A DNA stretch of 64,000 nucleotides from Clavibacter sp. B3I6 (GCF_030816895.1 NZ_JAUSYL010000001.1:2046001-2110000); one strand, 5' to 3'; positions 16,559 through 26,469 are shown, numbered from the stretch's first letter. Program-made: numbers and translations. Notes: generated by a model not told the origin, from the letters alone.

Positions 16559-17143
16559 TCAGCCGGCCGCCCCGCCCGCACCGAGCACGAACCGCACCAG
16601 GCGCGTCACGCTCTCCGCGTGGTCGCCCTTGCGCCCGAGGACGCGCAGCACGATGACGCCGAGGATCGCGTGGCCGAGCTCGTCGACCGGGGCGTCGGGC
16701 GGGAGCTGGCCCGCGCGGATCCCCGAGGCCAGGCGGTCGGAGAGCCCGCGGTCGACGCCGAGGCTGGCGCTCAGGCGGTCGCCGACGGCCGCGTCCTCCG
16801 CGGCCGCCGCCACGAGCGAGCGGACGAGCGGACCGCCGGTCGGGGCGTCGAGCACGGCCAGGACGCCGGTGAGCCAGCGCTCGATGTCGGCGAGGAGGTC
16901 GCCCGTGTCGGGCACCGCGAACTCGACGGGGATCAGGCGGCCCTCGGTCATGCACTCGGCGATGAGCGCGCCGCGCGACGGCCACCACCGGTAGATCGTC
17001 TGCTTGCCGACGCCCGCCTCCTTGGCGACGCCCTCCATCGTGAGGTGGTCGTACCCGCGGGCGTGGATGAGGCGCACGGTGGCGCCGAGGATCGCCTCGC
17101 GGGCCGCCTCGCTGCGGACCCGGCCGGACCGGTGCTCGTTCAT
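16559..17143 (-). CDS. TetR-family transcriptional regulator
   Basis: 194 residues with an N-terminal helix-turn-helix (GYDHLTMEGVAKEAGVGKQTIYRWWPSRGALI, about residues 30-62) and a C-terminal domain of the TetR_C type. It is divergent from the MMPL transporter gene with a 67-bp gap, and lies upstream of the MFS gene on its own strand. It could control either or both transporters. No clear operator was identified between it and the MMPL gene, while the palindrome at 16491 is a candidate site for the MFS side. Confidence 0.87.
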   Translation of the reverse strand: MNEHRSGRVRSEAAREAILGATVRLIHARGYDHLTMEGVAKEAGVGKQTIYRWWPSRGALIAECMTEGRLIPVEFAVPDTGDLLADIERWLTGVLAVLDAPTGGPLVRSLVAAAAEDAAVGDRLSASLGVDRGLSDRLASGIRAGQLPPDAPVDELGHAILGVIVLRVLGRKGDHAESVTRLVRFVLGAGGAAG

Positions 17144-17210
17144 CCGCTCAGGGTAGCTCGGCTAACTAGACGAGACGTAGCGTATGGTCAACGCGACTGA
17201 AGGAGATGAC

Positions 17211-19838
17211 ATGGCATCACTGCTGTTCCGGCTCGGCTCGATGGCCGCGCGTCGCGCGTGGCTCGTGATCGTCTCCTGGGTGGTGATCCTCGGCATCGGC
17301 GTCGGCTCGTTCCTCGCCTTCGCGGGCACGCTCGGCAACAGCTTCGACATCCCCGGCACCGCGTCCGGCGCCGTCACCGACGAGCTCGCGGAGACGCTCC
17401 CCGACACCGCGGGCGGCACCGGCACGGTCGTCTACCGCACCGAGGACGGCTCCGCCTTCACGGATCAGCAGAAGACCGACATCTCCGCCCTCGCGACGAG
17501 CGCGGGCGACCTCGCGGGCGTCGCCGGCGTCGTGGATCCCTTCGCCGTCACCCAGCAGCGCGCCGACCAGGCCGCGCAGCTCGAGGGCGGCGACGCGCAG
17601 ATCACCTCCGGCCGCGCCCAGCTCGACGCCGCGCAGCAGCAGCTCGACGCCGGCCGGGCGCAGCTCGAGGCCGGCCAGCAGCAGCTCACCGCGGCCCGCC
17701 AGCAGGCGGAGGCGGCGGGCGCGCAGGCCGCGCAGCTCGCCCCGCTCGACGCGCAGCAGGCCCAGCTCGACGCGCAGACGCAGGCCCTCGAGCAGCAGCA
17801 GGCCACCGTCGACTCCTCGCGCGACCAGCTCGACGCGGGCGCCGAGCAGGCCGAGCTCGGCCGCACGCTCCTCGGCCTCACGGACGGCATCGGCGTCGTC
17901 TCCGAGGACGGCTCCACGGCGATCGTCAACATCTCCTTCACGGATCCGCGCCTCGAGCTGTCCGAGGAGACCAAGCAGGAGGCCATCGCCCACTTCCAGG
18001 ACTCCCCCGTCGACGGCACCCGCGTCGACTTCGCGACCGACCTCGCGCAGGGCGTCCCCGAGATCTTCGGCATCGGCGAGGTCGTCGGCCTCCTCATCGC
18101 CGCCATCGTCCTCATCGTGATGCTCGGCACGGTCATCGCCGCATCGCTCCCCATCGTCACGGCGGTGGTCGGCGTGGGCGTCGGCGTCACCGCGTCGCTC
18201 GCGTTCTCCGGCGTCGTCGACATGGCGTCGGTGACCCCGGTGCTCGGCGTGATGCTGGGCCTCGCGGTCGGCATCGACTACTCCCTCTTCATCGTCAACC
18301 GGCACCGCAAGCAGATGCTCGCGGGGACGGGCGTGCGCGAGTCGATCGGGCTCGCCACCGGCACCTCGGGCACCGCGGTCGTGTTCGCGGGAGCCACCGT
18401 GATCGTCGCGCTCCTCGCGCTCAACGTGACGGGCGTGCCGTTCCTCGCGCTCATGGGCACGGTCGGCGCGGTCTGCGTCGCCGTCGCGGTGCTCGTGGCC
18501 ATCACGCTCACGCCCGCGGTGCTCGGCCTGGCTGGCGCGCGCGTCCTGCGCAAGCGCGACCGCGCCACGGCGGCCGCCGCCCACCCGGCGCAGACGCAGG
18601 ACGCCGCGAAGGCGCTGAAGCCGATGTCGAACGCGCGTGCCGTGCTCACGGTGGTCGGCACGGTCGTCGCCCTGCTCGTGGTCGCGATCCCCAGCCTCTC
18701 CATGCGCCTCGGCCTCCCGGACGGATCCAGCGAGCCCGCCGGATCCACCAGCGAGCGCGCCTTCACCACGGTCGCTGACGAGTTCGGCGAGGGCGCGAAC
18801 GGCCCGCTGCTCGTGGTCGCCGACGTGCCCGCCGGCCTCGCCGACGACGACCTCCTCGCCACCCAGGTCGACGTCGCCCAGACGCTGCACGACCTCGACG
18901 ACGTGGTCGCCGTGGCGCCCGTCGCCAACACGGACGACAACACCGTCCTCGCGTTCCAGGTGCTCCCGATGGAGGGCCCGAACAGCCCGTCCACGGAGGA
19001 GCTCGTGCAGGACATCCGCGCGCTGCCCGAGCTCGACGGCGGCATCTCGCTCGGCGTCGCCGGCCAGGCCGCCACCAACATCGACATCTCCGAGGCGCTG
19101 GCCGCGGTGCTGCCGCTCTACCTGCTGGTGGTCGTCGGCCTGTCGCTGCTGATCCTGATCGTGGTGTTCCGCTCGATCCTCCTGCCGCTGATCGCGACGG
19201 GCGGGTTCGTGCTGTCGCTGTTCGCGACCTACGGCCTCATCGTCGCGGTGTTCCAGTTCGGCTGGGGCGCGAGCCTCATCGGGCTGGAGAACAGCGGGCC
19301 CATCCTCAGCTTCCTGCCGGTGATCCTCGTCGGGATCCTCTTCGGCCTCGCCATGGACTACCAGCTGTTCCTCGCGAGCGGCATGCGGGAGGCGTACGTG
19401 CACGGCGCCGAGGCGCGGCTCGCGGTGGTGCAGGGCCTCCGGGCCGGGCGCGCGGTCGTCACGGCGGCGGCGCTCATCATGGTGTCGGTGTTCGGCGGGT
19501 TCGTCTTCTCGGAGTCGACCATCATCCGGTCCATCGGCTTCGGCCTCGCGTTCGGCGTGCTCCTCGACGCGTTCGTGGTGCGCATGCTCCTGATGCCCGC
19601 GCTCATGCACCTGCTCGGCCGCTCGGCCTGGTGGCTGCCGCGCTGGCTCGACCGGATCCTGCCGGACGTCGACATCGAGGGCGCGGCCTTGGAGCGCACG
19701 CACCCGCACGCGTCCGCGACCGCCGACGTGACCGCTCTGCCCGACGGGCTCCCGGCGGACGGCGGCCACGGCGCGCACGCCGCGCCGCCGACCACCTCGA
19801 CCATCCAGGCCGAGACGGCTGCGCTGCCGCGCGACTGA
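17211..19838 (+). CDS. MMPL-family (RND-type) membrane transporter
   Basis: 875-residue transporter with two repeated membrane halves. A first helix at about residues 18-38 is followed by a large outside loop, then five helices with the MMPL signature LAVGIDYSLFIVNRHRK; the second half has GLAMDYQLFLASGMREAY. The first outside loop (about 117-217) is an unusually regular Gln/Ala/Leu coiled coil built from AQLDA-QQQL-type repeats. Such proteins export lipids, siderophores or drugs using the proton gradient. ATG 17211 follows AAGGAG. It is divergent from its probable TetR regulator. Confidence 0.9.
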   Translation: MASLLFRLGSMAARRAWLVIVSWVVILGIGVGSFLAFAGTLGNSFDIPGTASGAVTDELAETLPDTAGGTGTVVYRTEDGSAFTDQQKTDISALATSAGDLAGVAGVVDPFAVTQQRADQAAQLEGGDAQITSGRAQLDAAQQQLDAGRAQLEAGQQQLTAARQQAEAAGAQAAQLAPLDAQQAQLDAQTQALEQQQATVDSSRDQLDAGAEQAELGRTLLGLTDGIGVVSEDGSTAIVNISFTDPRLELSEETKQEAIAHFQDSPVDGTRVDFATDLAQGVPEIFGIGEVVGLLIAAIVLIVMLGTVIAASLPIVTAVVGVGVGVTASLAFSGVVDMASVTPVLGVMLGLAVGIDYSLFIVNRHRKQMLAGTGVRESIGLATGTSGTAVVFAGATVIVALLALNVTGVPFLALMGTVGAVCVAVAVLVAITLTPAVLGLAGARVLRKRDRATAAAAHPAQTQDAAKALKPMSNARAVLTVVGTVVALLVVAIPSLSMRLGLPDGSSEPAGSTSERAFTTVADEFGEGANGPLLVVADVPAGLADDDLLATQVDVAQTLHDLDDVVAVAPVANTDDNTVLAFQVLPMEGPNSPSTEELVQDIRALPELDGGISLGVAGQAATNIDISEALAAVLPLYLLVVVGLSLLILIVVFRSILLPLIATGGFVLSLFATYGLIVAVFQFGWGASLIGLENSGPILSFLPVILVGILFGLAMDYQLFLASGMREAYVHGAEARLAVVQGLRAGRAVVTAAALIMVSVFGGFVFSESTIIRSIGFGLAFGVLLDAFVVRMLLMPALMHLLGRSAWWLPRWLDRILPDVDIEGAALERTHPHASATADVTALPDGLPADGGHGAHAAPPTTSTIQAETAALPRD

Positions 19839-19859
19839 TCCGCGGGCGGCCGGCCGGCC

Positions 19860-21071
19860 TCACCCCATGACGAGCACGCCGGCGTGCGGCGCGAGGGCGC
19901 TGTCGAGCACCAGCTCGGCAGCGCCCTGCGCGGCGATCTGCTCCCCGACCGGGCTGCCGACCACCTCGAGGCCGGGGCGGGCGACGACCAGCTCGCTCCG
20001 CACCGCGTCCTCGAGCACGGGCAGGAATGCGGCGCGCAGCCGGTTCCACGCGGGACCGCCGAGCACCACGTGCGGCACGTCGAGGAGGTTGACGAGCACC
20101 GCGATCCCGGAGGCGACCCGCCGGGCGGCGCGCGCGAGGAGCTCCCCGGCCACGGGGTCCCCGCCGGCGGCGAGCTCCGACAGGCGCGTCAGCGCGTCGT
20201 CGAGCGCGAGGTAGTCCGCGAGGTCCGGCAGCGGCAGGAGGCCGGCCTGCGCCGCCTGGATCACGAGCGCCTCCGGCACGCAGGCCGCCGCGAGGCCGCC
20301 CCGACGGCCGCCCCAGCCGAGGTCCTCGGCGTCCGGGTCGACGAGGATGTCGCCGATCTCCCCGATGTTGTTGCTCACCCCGCGGAGCACCCGCCCCTCG
20401 GAGACGATCGCGGCGCCCACGCCGGAGCCGAGGTAGAGGAACAGGAGGTCGCTCGCGGCCGAGGCGCGCAGCTCCGCGGTGGCCGCGGCCGTCACGTCCT
20501 TGTCGAGCAGCACCGGCAGCCCGGTCGCGTCGTGCAGGTCGGCGCGCAGGCGCACGTGCCGCCAGGCCGGGAGCTGCGGCGGCGCGATCATGACGCCGGC
20601 GCGGACGTCGAGCGGGCCGGGCACCGCGACGCCGAGCCCGAGCACGCGGGCGCGGTCGACCCCGGACGCCCGGATCATCTCCTCGACGGTCGACGCGATG
20701 AGCGCGGTCGTGTCGTCCGGGTGGGGCGACTGCGGGGTGCGGAGCTCGCGGCGGTCGCGGATCCCCCCGGCGACGTCGAGGAGGAGCACCGTGAGGCGGG
20801 CCGGGTCGACGTGCACGCCGACCGCGCAGGCCCCGTCCGGATCCACCGACAGCGGGATGCTCGGCCGACCGCGGCTCGTGTCGCCGGGGGCGCTCTCGCG
20901 GATCATGCCGGTGTCGATGAGCCGGCGCGTGATGTTCGAGATGGTCTGCGAGGCCAGCCCGGACACGCGCTGCAGGTCGGCGCGGCTGCGGCCCGGGTCG
21001 CGCCGCACGAGGTCGAGCACGACGGCCTGGTTGTAGTCGGCGAGGCGCGGGAGGTTGCTGCCTCGGGGCAT
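19860..21071 (-). CDS. ROK-family transcriptional regulator
   Basis: 403-residue repressor with an N-terminal winged helix (about residues 10-75, SRADLQRVSGLASQTISNITRRLIDTGMI) fused to a ROK kinase-like domain (GLGVAVPGPLD near 160, GSGVGAAIV near 230, and GEIGDILVDPD). The cysteine-rich zinc site of true ROK kinases (CGxxGCxE) is replaced here by GGRRGGLAAACV, which fits a sensor rather than an enzyme. It is divergent from the 21-28 kb sugar operon and is its likely regulator, responding to the imported sugar. GGAGGGG precedes ATG 21071. Confidence 0.88.
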   Translation of the reverse strand: MPRGSNLPRLADYNQAVVLDLVRRDPGRSRADLQRVSGLASQTISNITRRLIDTGMIRESAPGDTSRGRPSIPLSVDPDGACAVGVHVDPARLTVLLLDVAGGIRDRRELRTPQSPHPDDTTALIASTVEEMIRASGVDRARVLGLGVAVPGPLDVRAGVMIAPPQLPAWRHVRLRADLHDATGLPVLLDKDVTAAATAELRASAASDLLFLYLGSGVGAAIVSEGRVLRGVSNNIGEIGDILVDPDAEDLGWGGRRGGLAAACVPEALVIQAAQAGLLPLPDLADYLALDDALTRLSELAAGGDPVAGELLARAARRVASGIAVLVNLLDVPHVVLGGPAWNRLRAAFLPVLEDAVRSELVVARPGLEVVGSPVGEQIAAQGAAELVLDSALAPHAGVLVMG

Positions 21072-21209
21072 GTCCCCTCCTCGCGTGGACCGGGTGCGCC
21101 GCGGGCGGACGTCCCCCGGCGTCCGTCGAAGCTACCGCAGCGCGAGGGCCCCGCCTGCCCGGGGGCCGGGTGCGGACAGGGCGGGCCGGACGTCGATCCG
21201 CGTCCGCCA

Positions 21210-21239
21210 TTGACGCTCCATGACCGCATGTCCTAACAT
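21210..21239 (+). promoter_or_regulatory. Promoter of the 21-28 kb sugar operon
   Basis: TTGACG (21210-21215) and TAACAT (21234-21239) are 18 bp apart. The transcript would start near 21246, giving a leader of about 60 nt. A partly symmetric element (CTTTATCCCA with TGGCAAAG, about 21250-21275) follows and could be the ROK operator. Confidence 0.5.
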
Positions 21240-21308
21240 CACACCAGCGCTTTATCCCATCGAAGTGGCAAAGTAGCCGACGGACAGGGCGCGGAGAGAG
21301 GCATCGCA

Positions 21309-22658
21309 ATGAAGCGTTCCCGCGTGATCGCGGCCCTCGTCACCGGAACCGTCGCGGTCGGGCTCAGCGCCTGCTCCAGCGGCGGCGGCGGCGGATCCGG
21401 CGAAGACGGCCCCGTGACCATCACGATCATGGAGACCAAGCAGACCAACATCGACGCCATCGGCGCCGAGATCCCCGGCTTCGAGGCGGCGATGAAGGAG
21501 CAGGGCAAGGAGATCAAGGTCGACCTGATCGCCGATCAGCTGACCGACGAGCAGTTCATGACCAAGATGACCCAGCAGCTGATCGCGGGCCAGGCCCCGG
21601 ACGTGCTGGACATCGGCGAGAACATGGCCATCGCCTGGTCCTCGGCCGGCTACCTCGAGCCGCTCGACGGCTACCTCGAGGAGTGGGACGGCTGGTCGCA
21701 CTACTACCCCGCCGTCAAGGAGGCGATGACCCGCCAGGACGGCAGCATCTACAGCCTCCCCTCGGGCGCCGGCGTCCTCAACCTCTTCATCCGCCAGGAC
21801 GTGCTGCAGGAGGTCGGCGTCGACACCTCCCAGCCCGCGACCTGGGACGAGCTGATCGACCGGCTCGTGCAGGTCAAGGAGAAGACCGGCGGTACCCCCA
21901 TCGTCATCCCGGCGGGCACCGCGTGGGGCGGCGGCACGTGGGGCGAGGGCTTCCAGCCCCTGCTCGGCGGCACCGACACGGGCTACTACGACCCCGAGAC
22001 CGACACGTGGGACCTCGAGAGCCCCGGCTGGCTCGCCGTGTTCGAGCTGTACGCGGAGCTGGTCGAGAAGGGCCTCATGCCGGTCGAGGACCTGCAGAAC
22101 CCGAACCCCTGGGAGCCGACGAAGTACGAGAAGTTCCCGGAGGGCGAGATCCAGGTCGCCGCGCAGGGCACGTGGGGCTGGAAGTTCGACTGGGGGCCCG
22201 AGGGCGCGACCCCGATCGAGGGCCTCGACGAGAAGGTCACCACCTGGCAGTTCCCGGGCCTGCGCTCCGGCGACGAGCCCTACGGGTGGAGTAGCACCGG
22301 CGGCGGCTACGCGATCTCCGAGCAGTCGGAGAACAAGGAGGCGGCGATGGAGTTCATCGAGTACCTCTCCAGCGGCAAGCCGCTCGCCGAGCAGCTCACG
22401 GCCTCGGGTGCGGCCTCCGCGCGCGACGACCTCGACGACGTCGCGCCCTACTCCGGCGAGCCGCGCCTGCTGGAGGCCGGCGAGGACCTCGCCGACAGCA
22501 TCTACGTGGTGACGGGCGACGGCGCGGACCAGATCGGCCAGGCCGTGGCCTCCGCGACGGAGATGATCCTCAGCGGCGAGGCCGACGGCCAGCAGGCGTA
22601 CGACGCGTTCGTGAAGGACGCGACGGACCTCCTCGGCCCGACCCTGGTGAAGGAGTGA
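21309..22658 (+). CDS. Extracellular sugar-binding lipoprotein of ABC importer
   Basis: 449-residue family 1 solute-binding protein. Signal peptide with lipobox LSAC, Cys22 lipidated, then a glycine linker. Body motifs include FMTKMTQQLIAGQAPDVLDIGENM near 80-100 and GWSSTGGGYAISEQSENKEAAMEFIEYLSS near 325-355. GGAGAGAGG precedes ATG 21309. It begins a six-gene operon and its stop overlaps the next start (GTGA). The mature surface is acidic and aromatic-rich, as in oligosaccharide binders. Confidence 0.9.
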   Translation: MKRSRVIAALVTGTVAVGLSACSSGGGGGSGEDGPVTITIMETKQTNIDAIGAEIPGFEAAMKEQGKEIKVDLIADQLTDEQFMTKMTQQLIAGQAPDVLDIGENMAIAWSSAGYLEPLDGYLEEWDGWSHYYPAVKEAMTRQDGSIYSLPSGAGVLNLFIRQDVLQEVGVDTSQPATWDELIDRLVQVKEKTGGTPIVIPAGTAWGGGTWGEGFQPLLGGTDTGYYDPETDTWDLESPGWLAVFELYAELVEKGLMPVEDLQNPNPWEPTKYEKFPEGEIQVAAQGTWGWKFDWGPEGATPIEGLDEKVTTWQFPGLRSGDEPYGWSSTGGGYAISEQSENKEAAMEFIEYLSSGKPLAEQLTASGAASARDDLDDVAPYSGEPRLLEAGEDLADSIYVVTGDGADQIGQAVASATEMILSGEADGQQAYDAFVKDATDLLGPTLVKE

Positions 22659-23599
22659 CGTCGGTCATCGACGCCGCGATCCCGGTGCAGGCGGCCGTCC
22701 GGCCGCCTGCACCGGCGCGGAGGCGCAAGCGGTCGAACCTGCCGCTCGTGCTGCTCCTGCTCGGACCCTCGGCGCTGCTCATCACCGTCTTCATCGTCCT
22801 GCCCGCGGTCTACAGCGTGTGGCTCAGCCTGACCAACACGCAGCTCACCGGCTTCGCGGCCCGGGACCCGAAGTTCATCGGCCTCGACAACTACGCCTAC
22901 CTGCTGACGAACGCCGACTTCCTCGGGTCGCTCGGGCAGACCGGCACGTTCCTGCTCTTCTCGGCCATCATCGGCCAGACGGTGCTCGGCATGGTCGCGG
23001 CGATCCTCCTCAGCCGGCCGTGGATCCGCGGCAAGGGCTTCTTCGGCGCGGCCGTGCTCACGCCGATGGTGGTCCCCGAGGTCGTCGCCTCCCTCACCTG
23101 GGCGAGCGTCCTCGCGACCAGCCCGGAGGGCACGCTCAACCGGCTGACCCAGGTGTTCGGCCAGGAGCCGACCGCCTGGCTCCAGACGGCGCCGATGCTC
23201 GCGATCATCCTGGTCAACATCTGGCGCGGGGTGGCCTTCGCGATGATCATGTTCCAGGCCGCGCTCGAGGACGTCCCGGTCGAGCTGATCGAGGCCGCCC
23301 GCATGGACGGCGCCCGCGCGGTGCAGATCTTCCGCCACGTCACGCTGCCGCTGATCCGCGGCCCGGTGTTCCTCTACCTGCTGCTCACGACCATCAGCAC
23401 GGTCGGCGTGTTCGGGCTCGTGTACTTCCTCACCCGCGGAGGCCCCGGCGGGCAGACGCGCCTGGCCGCGATCTACATCTACGAGCGCGCCCTGCAGTTC
23501 TCCCAGATCGGGATCGGCAGCGCCGCCTCCATCATCCTGCTCGTCATCGTCCTGGTGCTCGGCGCGGTCTACATCCGCCTGGCGAAGGTGGAGGTGTGA
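22655..23599 (+). CDS. Sugar ABC transporter permease, MalF type
   Basis: 314-residue permease with six membrane helices and the EAA loop LIEAARMDGARAVQIFRHVTLPLI at about residues 205-230. The GTG start at 22655 overlaps the binding-protein stop by four bases. The first 27 residues are a basic, proline-rich cytoplasmic tail. It pairs with the following MalG-type permease. Confidence 0.88.
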   Translation: MTSVIDAAIPVQAAVRPPAPARRRKRSNLPLVLLLLGPSALLITVFIVLPAVYSVWLSLTNTQLTGFAARDPKFIGLDNYAYLLTNADFLGSLGQTGTFLLFSAIIGQTVLGMVAAILLSRPWIRGKGFFGAAVLTPMVVPEVVASLTWASVLATSPEGTLNRLTQVFGQEPTAWLQTAPMLAIILVNIWRGVAFAMIMFQAALEDVPVELIEAARMDGARAVQIFRHVTLPLIRGPVFLYLLLTTISTVGVFGLVYFLTRGGPGGQTRLAAIYIYERALQFSQIGIGSAASIILLVIVLVLGAVYIRLAKVEV

Positions 23600-23600
23600 C

Positions 23601-24482
23601 ATGACCGCATCCATGGACCGCGTGCCCGCGACCCTGCCCGTCCGGCGACGACGCCGACCGCTCTCGCCCCTCGCCCTCACGCAGCGGGGCGTCGGCTACG
23701 TGCTCATCGTCCTGCTGGGGCTCTTCTGCCTCGTCCCGTTCGCCTGGGTCGCGTTCAGCGCGATCGACGCGGACGCCGGCGCGACCGTGCAGCTCCCCTC
23801 CTTCTCCCTCGACAACTTCGCGCGGTTCTTCACCGCGGCCGGCACGCCGAGGCTCCTGCTCAACAGCTTCGTGATCGCCATCGCGTCCACGGCGCTCAAC
23901 CTCGCGCTGGGGATCGCCGGCGGGTACGCGCTCTCGCGCTTCACCTTCCCCGGCCGCCGGTTCTTCATGTTCGGCATCCTGCTGATCCGCGTGATCCCGG
24001 CGCCGGCGACCATCGTCGCGCTGTACCTGATCATGGTGAACCTGCAGATGGCCAACACGCTGCACGGCCTGATCCTCGTGCAGGCCGTCAGCGGCCTCCC
24101 GGTCACCCTCTGGCTCATGAAGGGCACGGTCGACGCCGTCCCCATCGAGCTCGAGGAGGCCGCCTGGACGGACGGCAACACGCGGCTCCAGGGCGCGCGC
24201 CGGATCGTGCTGCCGCTCATCGGGCCCGGCCTCGGCGCCGCCGCGATGCTCATGTTCATGGGCTCGTGGGGCGACTTCCTCACCCCGCTCGTGCTGCTGC
24301 AGGACCAGGAGCTCTACCCGCTCGCCATCGGCCTCTTCCGCGCGTTCAGCGAGCGGAACGTGGTCGACTGGGGCCTGCTGGCCGCGAGCGCGGTCGTCTA
24401 CGTGCTGCCGCCCGCCGTGCTGTACGTGGTCGCGCGCAAGCACCTCCTCAAGTCCAGCCTGGGCGGAGCGCTGAAGGGATGA
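23601..24482 (+). CDS. Sugar ABC transporter permease, MalG type
   Basis: 293-residue permease with six helices; EAA loop LEEAAWTDGNTRLQGARRIVLPLIGPG near residues 184-210 and C-terminus LLKSSLGGALKG typical of MalG partners. ATG is one base after the previous stop, and its own stop overlaps the next start (ATGA), so translation is coupled. No ATPase gene is in the operon. Confidence 0.88.
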   Translation: MTASMDRVPATLPVRRRRRPLSPLALTQRGVGYVLIVLLGLFCLVPFAWVAFSAIDADAGATVQLPSFSLDNFARFFTAAGTPRLLLNSFVIAIASTALNLALGIAGGYALSRFTFPGRRFFMFGILLIRVIPAPATIVALYLIMVNLQMANTLHGLILVQAVSGLPVTLWLMKGTVDAVPIELEEAAWTDGNTRLQGARRIVLPLIGPGLGAAAMLMFMGSWGDFLTPLVLLQDQELYPLAIGLFRAFSERNVVDWGLLAASAVVYVLPPAVLYVVARKHLLKSSLGGALKG

Positions 24483-25663
24483 CCACCATGACCGACCTCC
24501 GAGAGCACCCGTCCCCCGGGTCCGCCGCCGACGACGCGCGACTGCCCGTCGTGGTGGTGGGCGCCGGCGCCATGGGCGGCGCGTGGATCCGCATGCTCGC
24601 CGCCTCCCCGCACGCCGCACCCGTGGGCGTGGTCGACCTCGACGTGCCGCTCGCGGAGGCCGCCGTGCAGGCGGCCGGCCTCGAGGGCGTCGTCGTCGGG
24701 CCGTCCGTGGCGGAGGTCGCCGCGCGCGCCGGCGCCCGGGCCGTGGTGAACGTGACCGTGCCGCAGGCGCACCGCGTCGTGAACGAGCAGGCGCTCCGCG
24801 CGGGCCTGCCGGTGCTGTGCGAGAAGCCGCTCGCGCCGACCGTCGCCGAGGCGCTCCGCCAGGTCGCGCTCGCCGACCTCACCGGCGGGCTCCTGATGGT
24901 CAGCCAGTCCAGGCGGTACTTCAACCACCTCGCCGCGTTCCGCGAGGCGGTCGCGCAGGTCGGGCCGCTCGCGGTCGTGCACGCGCAGTTCCTGCACGAG
25001 GACCACGAGCCGGGCTTCCGCGAGCAGATGGCGCACCCGCTCCTCGTCGACATGTCCATCCATCACTTCGACCAGCTGCGCTACGCGACCGGCGAGGAGC
25101 CCGTCGCCGTGCGGTGCAGCTCCTGGAACCCGCCGTGGAGCTGGTTCGCGGGCGACGCCGCCGCCACCGCCGACTTCGAGCTCGCCTCCGGCGCCCGCTT
25201 CGCGTACGTCGGCAGCCGCTGCACGCCGGGGATGCCCACGTCGTGGAACGCGGACTGGCGCGCGTACGGCGAGCGCGGCGCGGCCTCGTGGGACGGCGAC
25301 GACGTCGTCCGGACCGACGTGCCCGACGCCCGCTTCCGCGTGCCCGAGCGCGCCGAGGGCATCGAGGCGTCGCTGGCGGAGTTCGTCGGATCCCTGCGCA
25401 CCGGCACGACCCCGCAGAACGAGGTGCGGCACAACGTGCTCAGCCTCGCGATGGTCGAGGGCGCGATCCGCAGCAGCGAGCGGGGCGGCGAGCGCATCGT
25501 CATCGCCGACCTGCTGGAGGACGCCCTCGCGCAGGCGATCGCCGACGAGCGGAGCCCCGACGTCGCCGACCTGCTGCGCTCGTGGACGAGCGCCGCCGAC
25601 GGCATCCGCACCCCGGCCTGGGGATCCGCCCCGGCCGCCCACGCCCCGGGAGGGACCCCATGA
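24479..25663 (+). CDS. Gfo/Idh/MocA-family oxidoreductase
   Basis: 394-residue NAD(P)-dependent sugar or inositol dehydrogenase-like enzyme. The Rossmann motif VVVGAGAMGGAWIRML is near residue 25, the conserved CEKPLAPT near 117 supplies the catalytic lysine, and HPLLVDMSIHHFDQLRYATG near 182-200 contains the conserved Asp and His. It would act on the sugar brought in by the upstream importer. ATG at 24479 overlaps the permease stop. A second ATG lies 9 nt downstream. Confidence 0.88.
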   Translation: MTTMTDLREHPSPGSAADDARLPVVVVGAGAMGGAWIRMLAASPHAAPVGVVDLDVPLAEAAVQAAGLEGVVVGPSVAEVAARAGARAVVNVTVPQAHRVVNEQALRAGLPVLCEKPLAPTVAEALRQVALADLTGGLLMVSQSRRYFNHLAAFREAVAQVGPLAVVHAQFLHEDHEPGFREQMAHPLLVDMSIHHFDQLRYATGEEPVAVRCSSWNPPWSWFAGDAAATADFELASGARFAYVGSRCTPGMPTSWNADWRAYGERGAASWDGDDVVRTDVPDARFRVPERAEGIEASLAEFVGSLRTGTTPQNEVRHNVLSLAMVEGAIRSSERGGERIVIADLLEDALAQAIADERSPDVADLLRSWTSAADGIRTPAWGSAPAAHAPGGTP

Positions 25664-26469
25664 CCGACACCACCACCCCCGTCCGCGTCGTCGTCTGGGG
25701 CGAGAACAGGCACGAGAAGGTCAACCCGGTCGTCGCCGGCATCTACCCGGACGGCATGCACAGCACCATCGCCGACGGGATCCGCTCCCTCCTCGGCGCC
25801 GACGCCGACGTCACCACGCGGGTCCTCGACGACCCCGAGCACGGCATGACGGAGGAGCTCCTCGCCCGCACCGACGTGCTGCTCTGGTGGGGCCACACCG
25901 CCCACGAGGAGGTGTCGGACGAGGTCGTGGACCGGATCCAGAGGCACGTGCTCGAGGGGATGGGCATCATCGTGCTGCACTCCGGGCACCACTCGAAGAT
26001 CTTCCGCCGCCTCATGGGCACCACGTGCAGCCTGCGCTGGCGGAACGACGGCGACAGCGAGCTCGTGTGGACGGTCGCGCCGCGGCACCCCATCACCGAG
26101 GGCGTGTCGCAGCCGATCCAGATCCCCGGCCAGGAGATGTACGGGGAGTTCTTCGACATCCCCGAGCCCGACGAGCTCGTCTTCATCAGCAGCTTCTCCG
26201 GCGGCGAGGTGTTCCGCAGCGGGATCACGTACCGGCGCGGCTACGGGCGCGTCTTCTACTTCAGCCCGGGCGACGAGGTCTACCCCGTCTACCACCACCC
26301 GGACGTGCAGCGCGTGATCGCCAACGGCGTGCGCTGGGCGCGGCCGGAGCGGGCGCGGGAGTCGTACCTCGTGACCCCGATGTACCTCACCGGCCGCTTC
26401 GACCAGCCCGTGCTCGGATCCCCCGGCGCGCTCGTCGACTACCGCACGGGGGAGCCGGTCGAGGGCTGA
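25660..26469 (+). CDS. ThuA-domain protein (trehalose utilisation type)
   Basis: 269-residue class I glutamine-amidotransferase-like protein of the ThuA family. Features are VVVWGENRHEK at the start, DVLLWWGHTAHEEV near 70, GIIVLHSGHHSK near 102-113, HPITEGV near 145 and the histidine-rich HPDVQRVIANGVRWA toward the end. In rhizobia ThuA works with ThuB, a Gfo/Idh dehydrogenase, to convert disaccharides to 3-keto forms, and here a Gfo/Idh gene overlaps directly upstream (ATGA). AGGGA precedes ATG 25660. Confidence 0.87.
   Translation: MTDTTTPVRVVVWGENRHEKVNPVVAGIYPDGMHSTIADGIRSLLGADADVTTRVLDDPEHGMTEELLARTDVLLWWGHTAHEEVSDEVVDRIQRHVLEGMGIIVLHSGHHSKIFRRLMGTTCSLRWRNDGDSELVWTVAPRHPITEGVSQPIQIPGQEMYGEFFDIPEPDELVFISSFSGGEVFRSGITYRRGYGRVFYFSPGDEVYPVYHHPDVQRVIANGVRWARPERARESYLVTPMYLTGRFDQPVLGSPGALVDYRTGEPVEG

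Noticed and set aside
17217..19778. Very long minus-strand open frame opposite the MMPL gene
   Set aside because: Arg/Glu/His-rich shadow with no motif; typical of antisense frames in very GC-rich genes.
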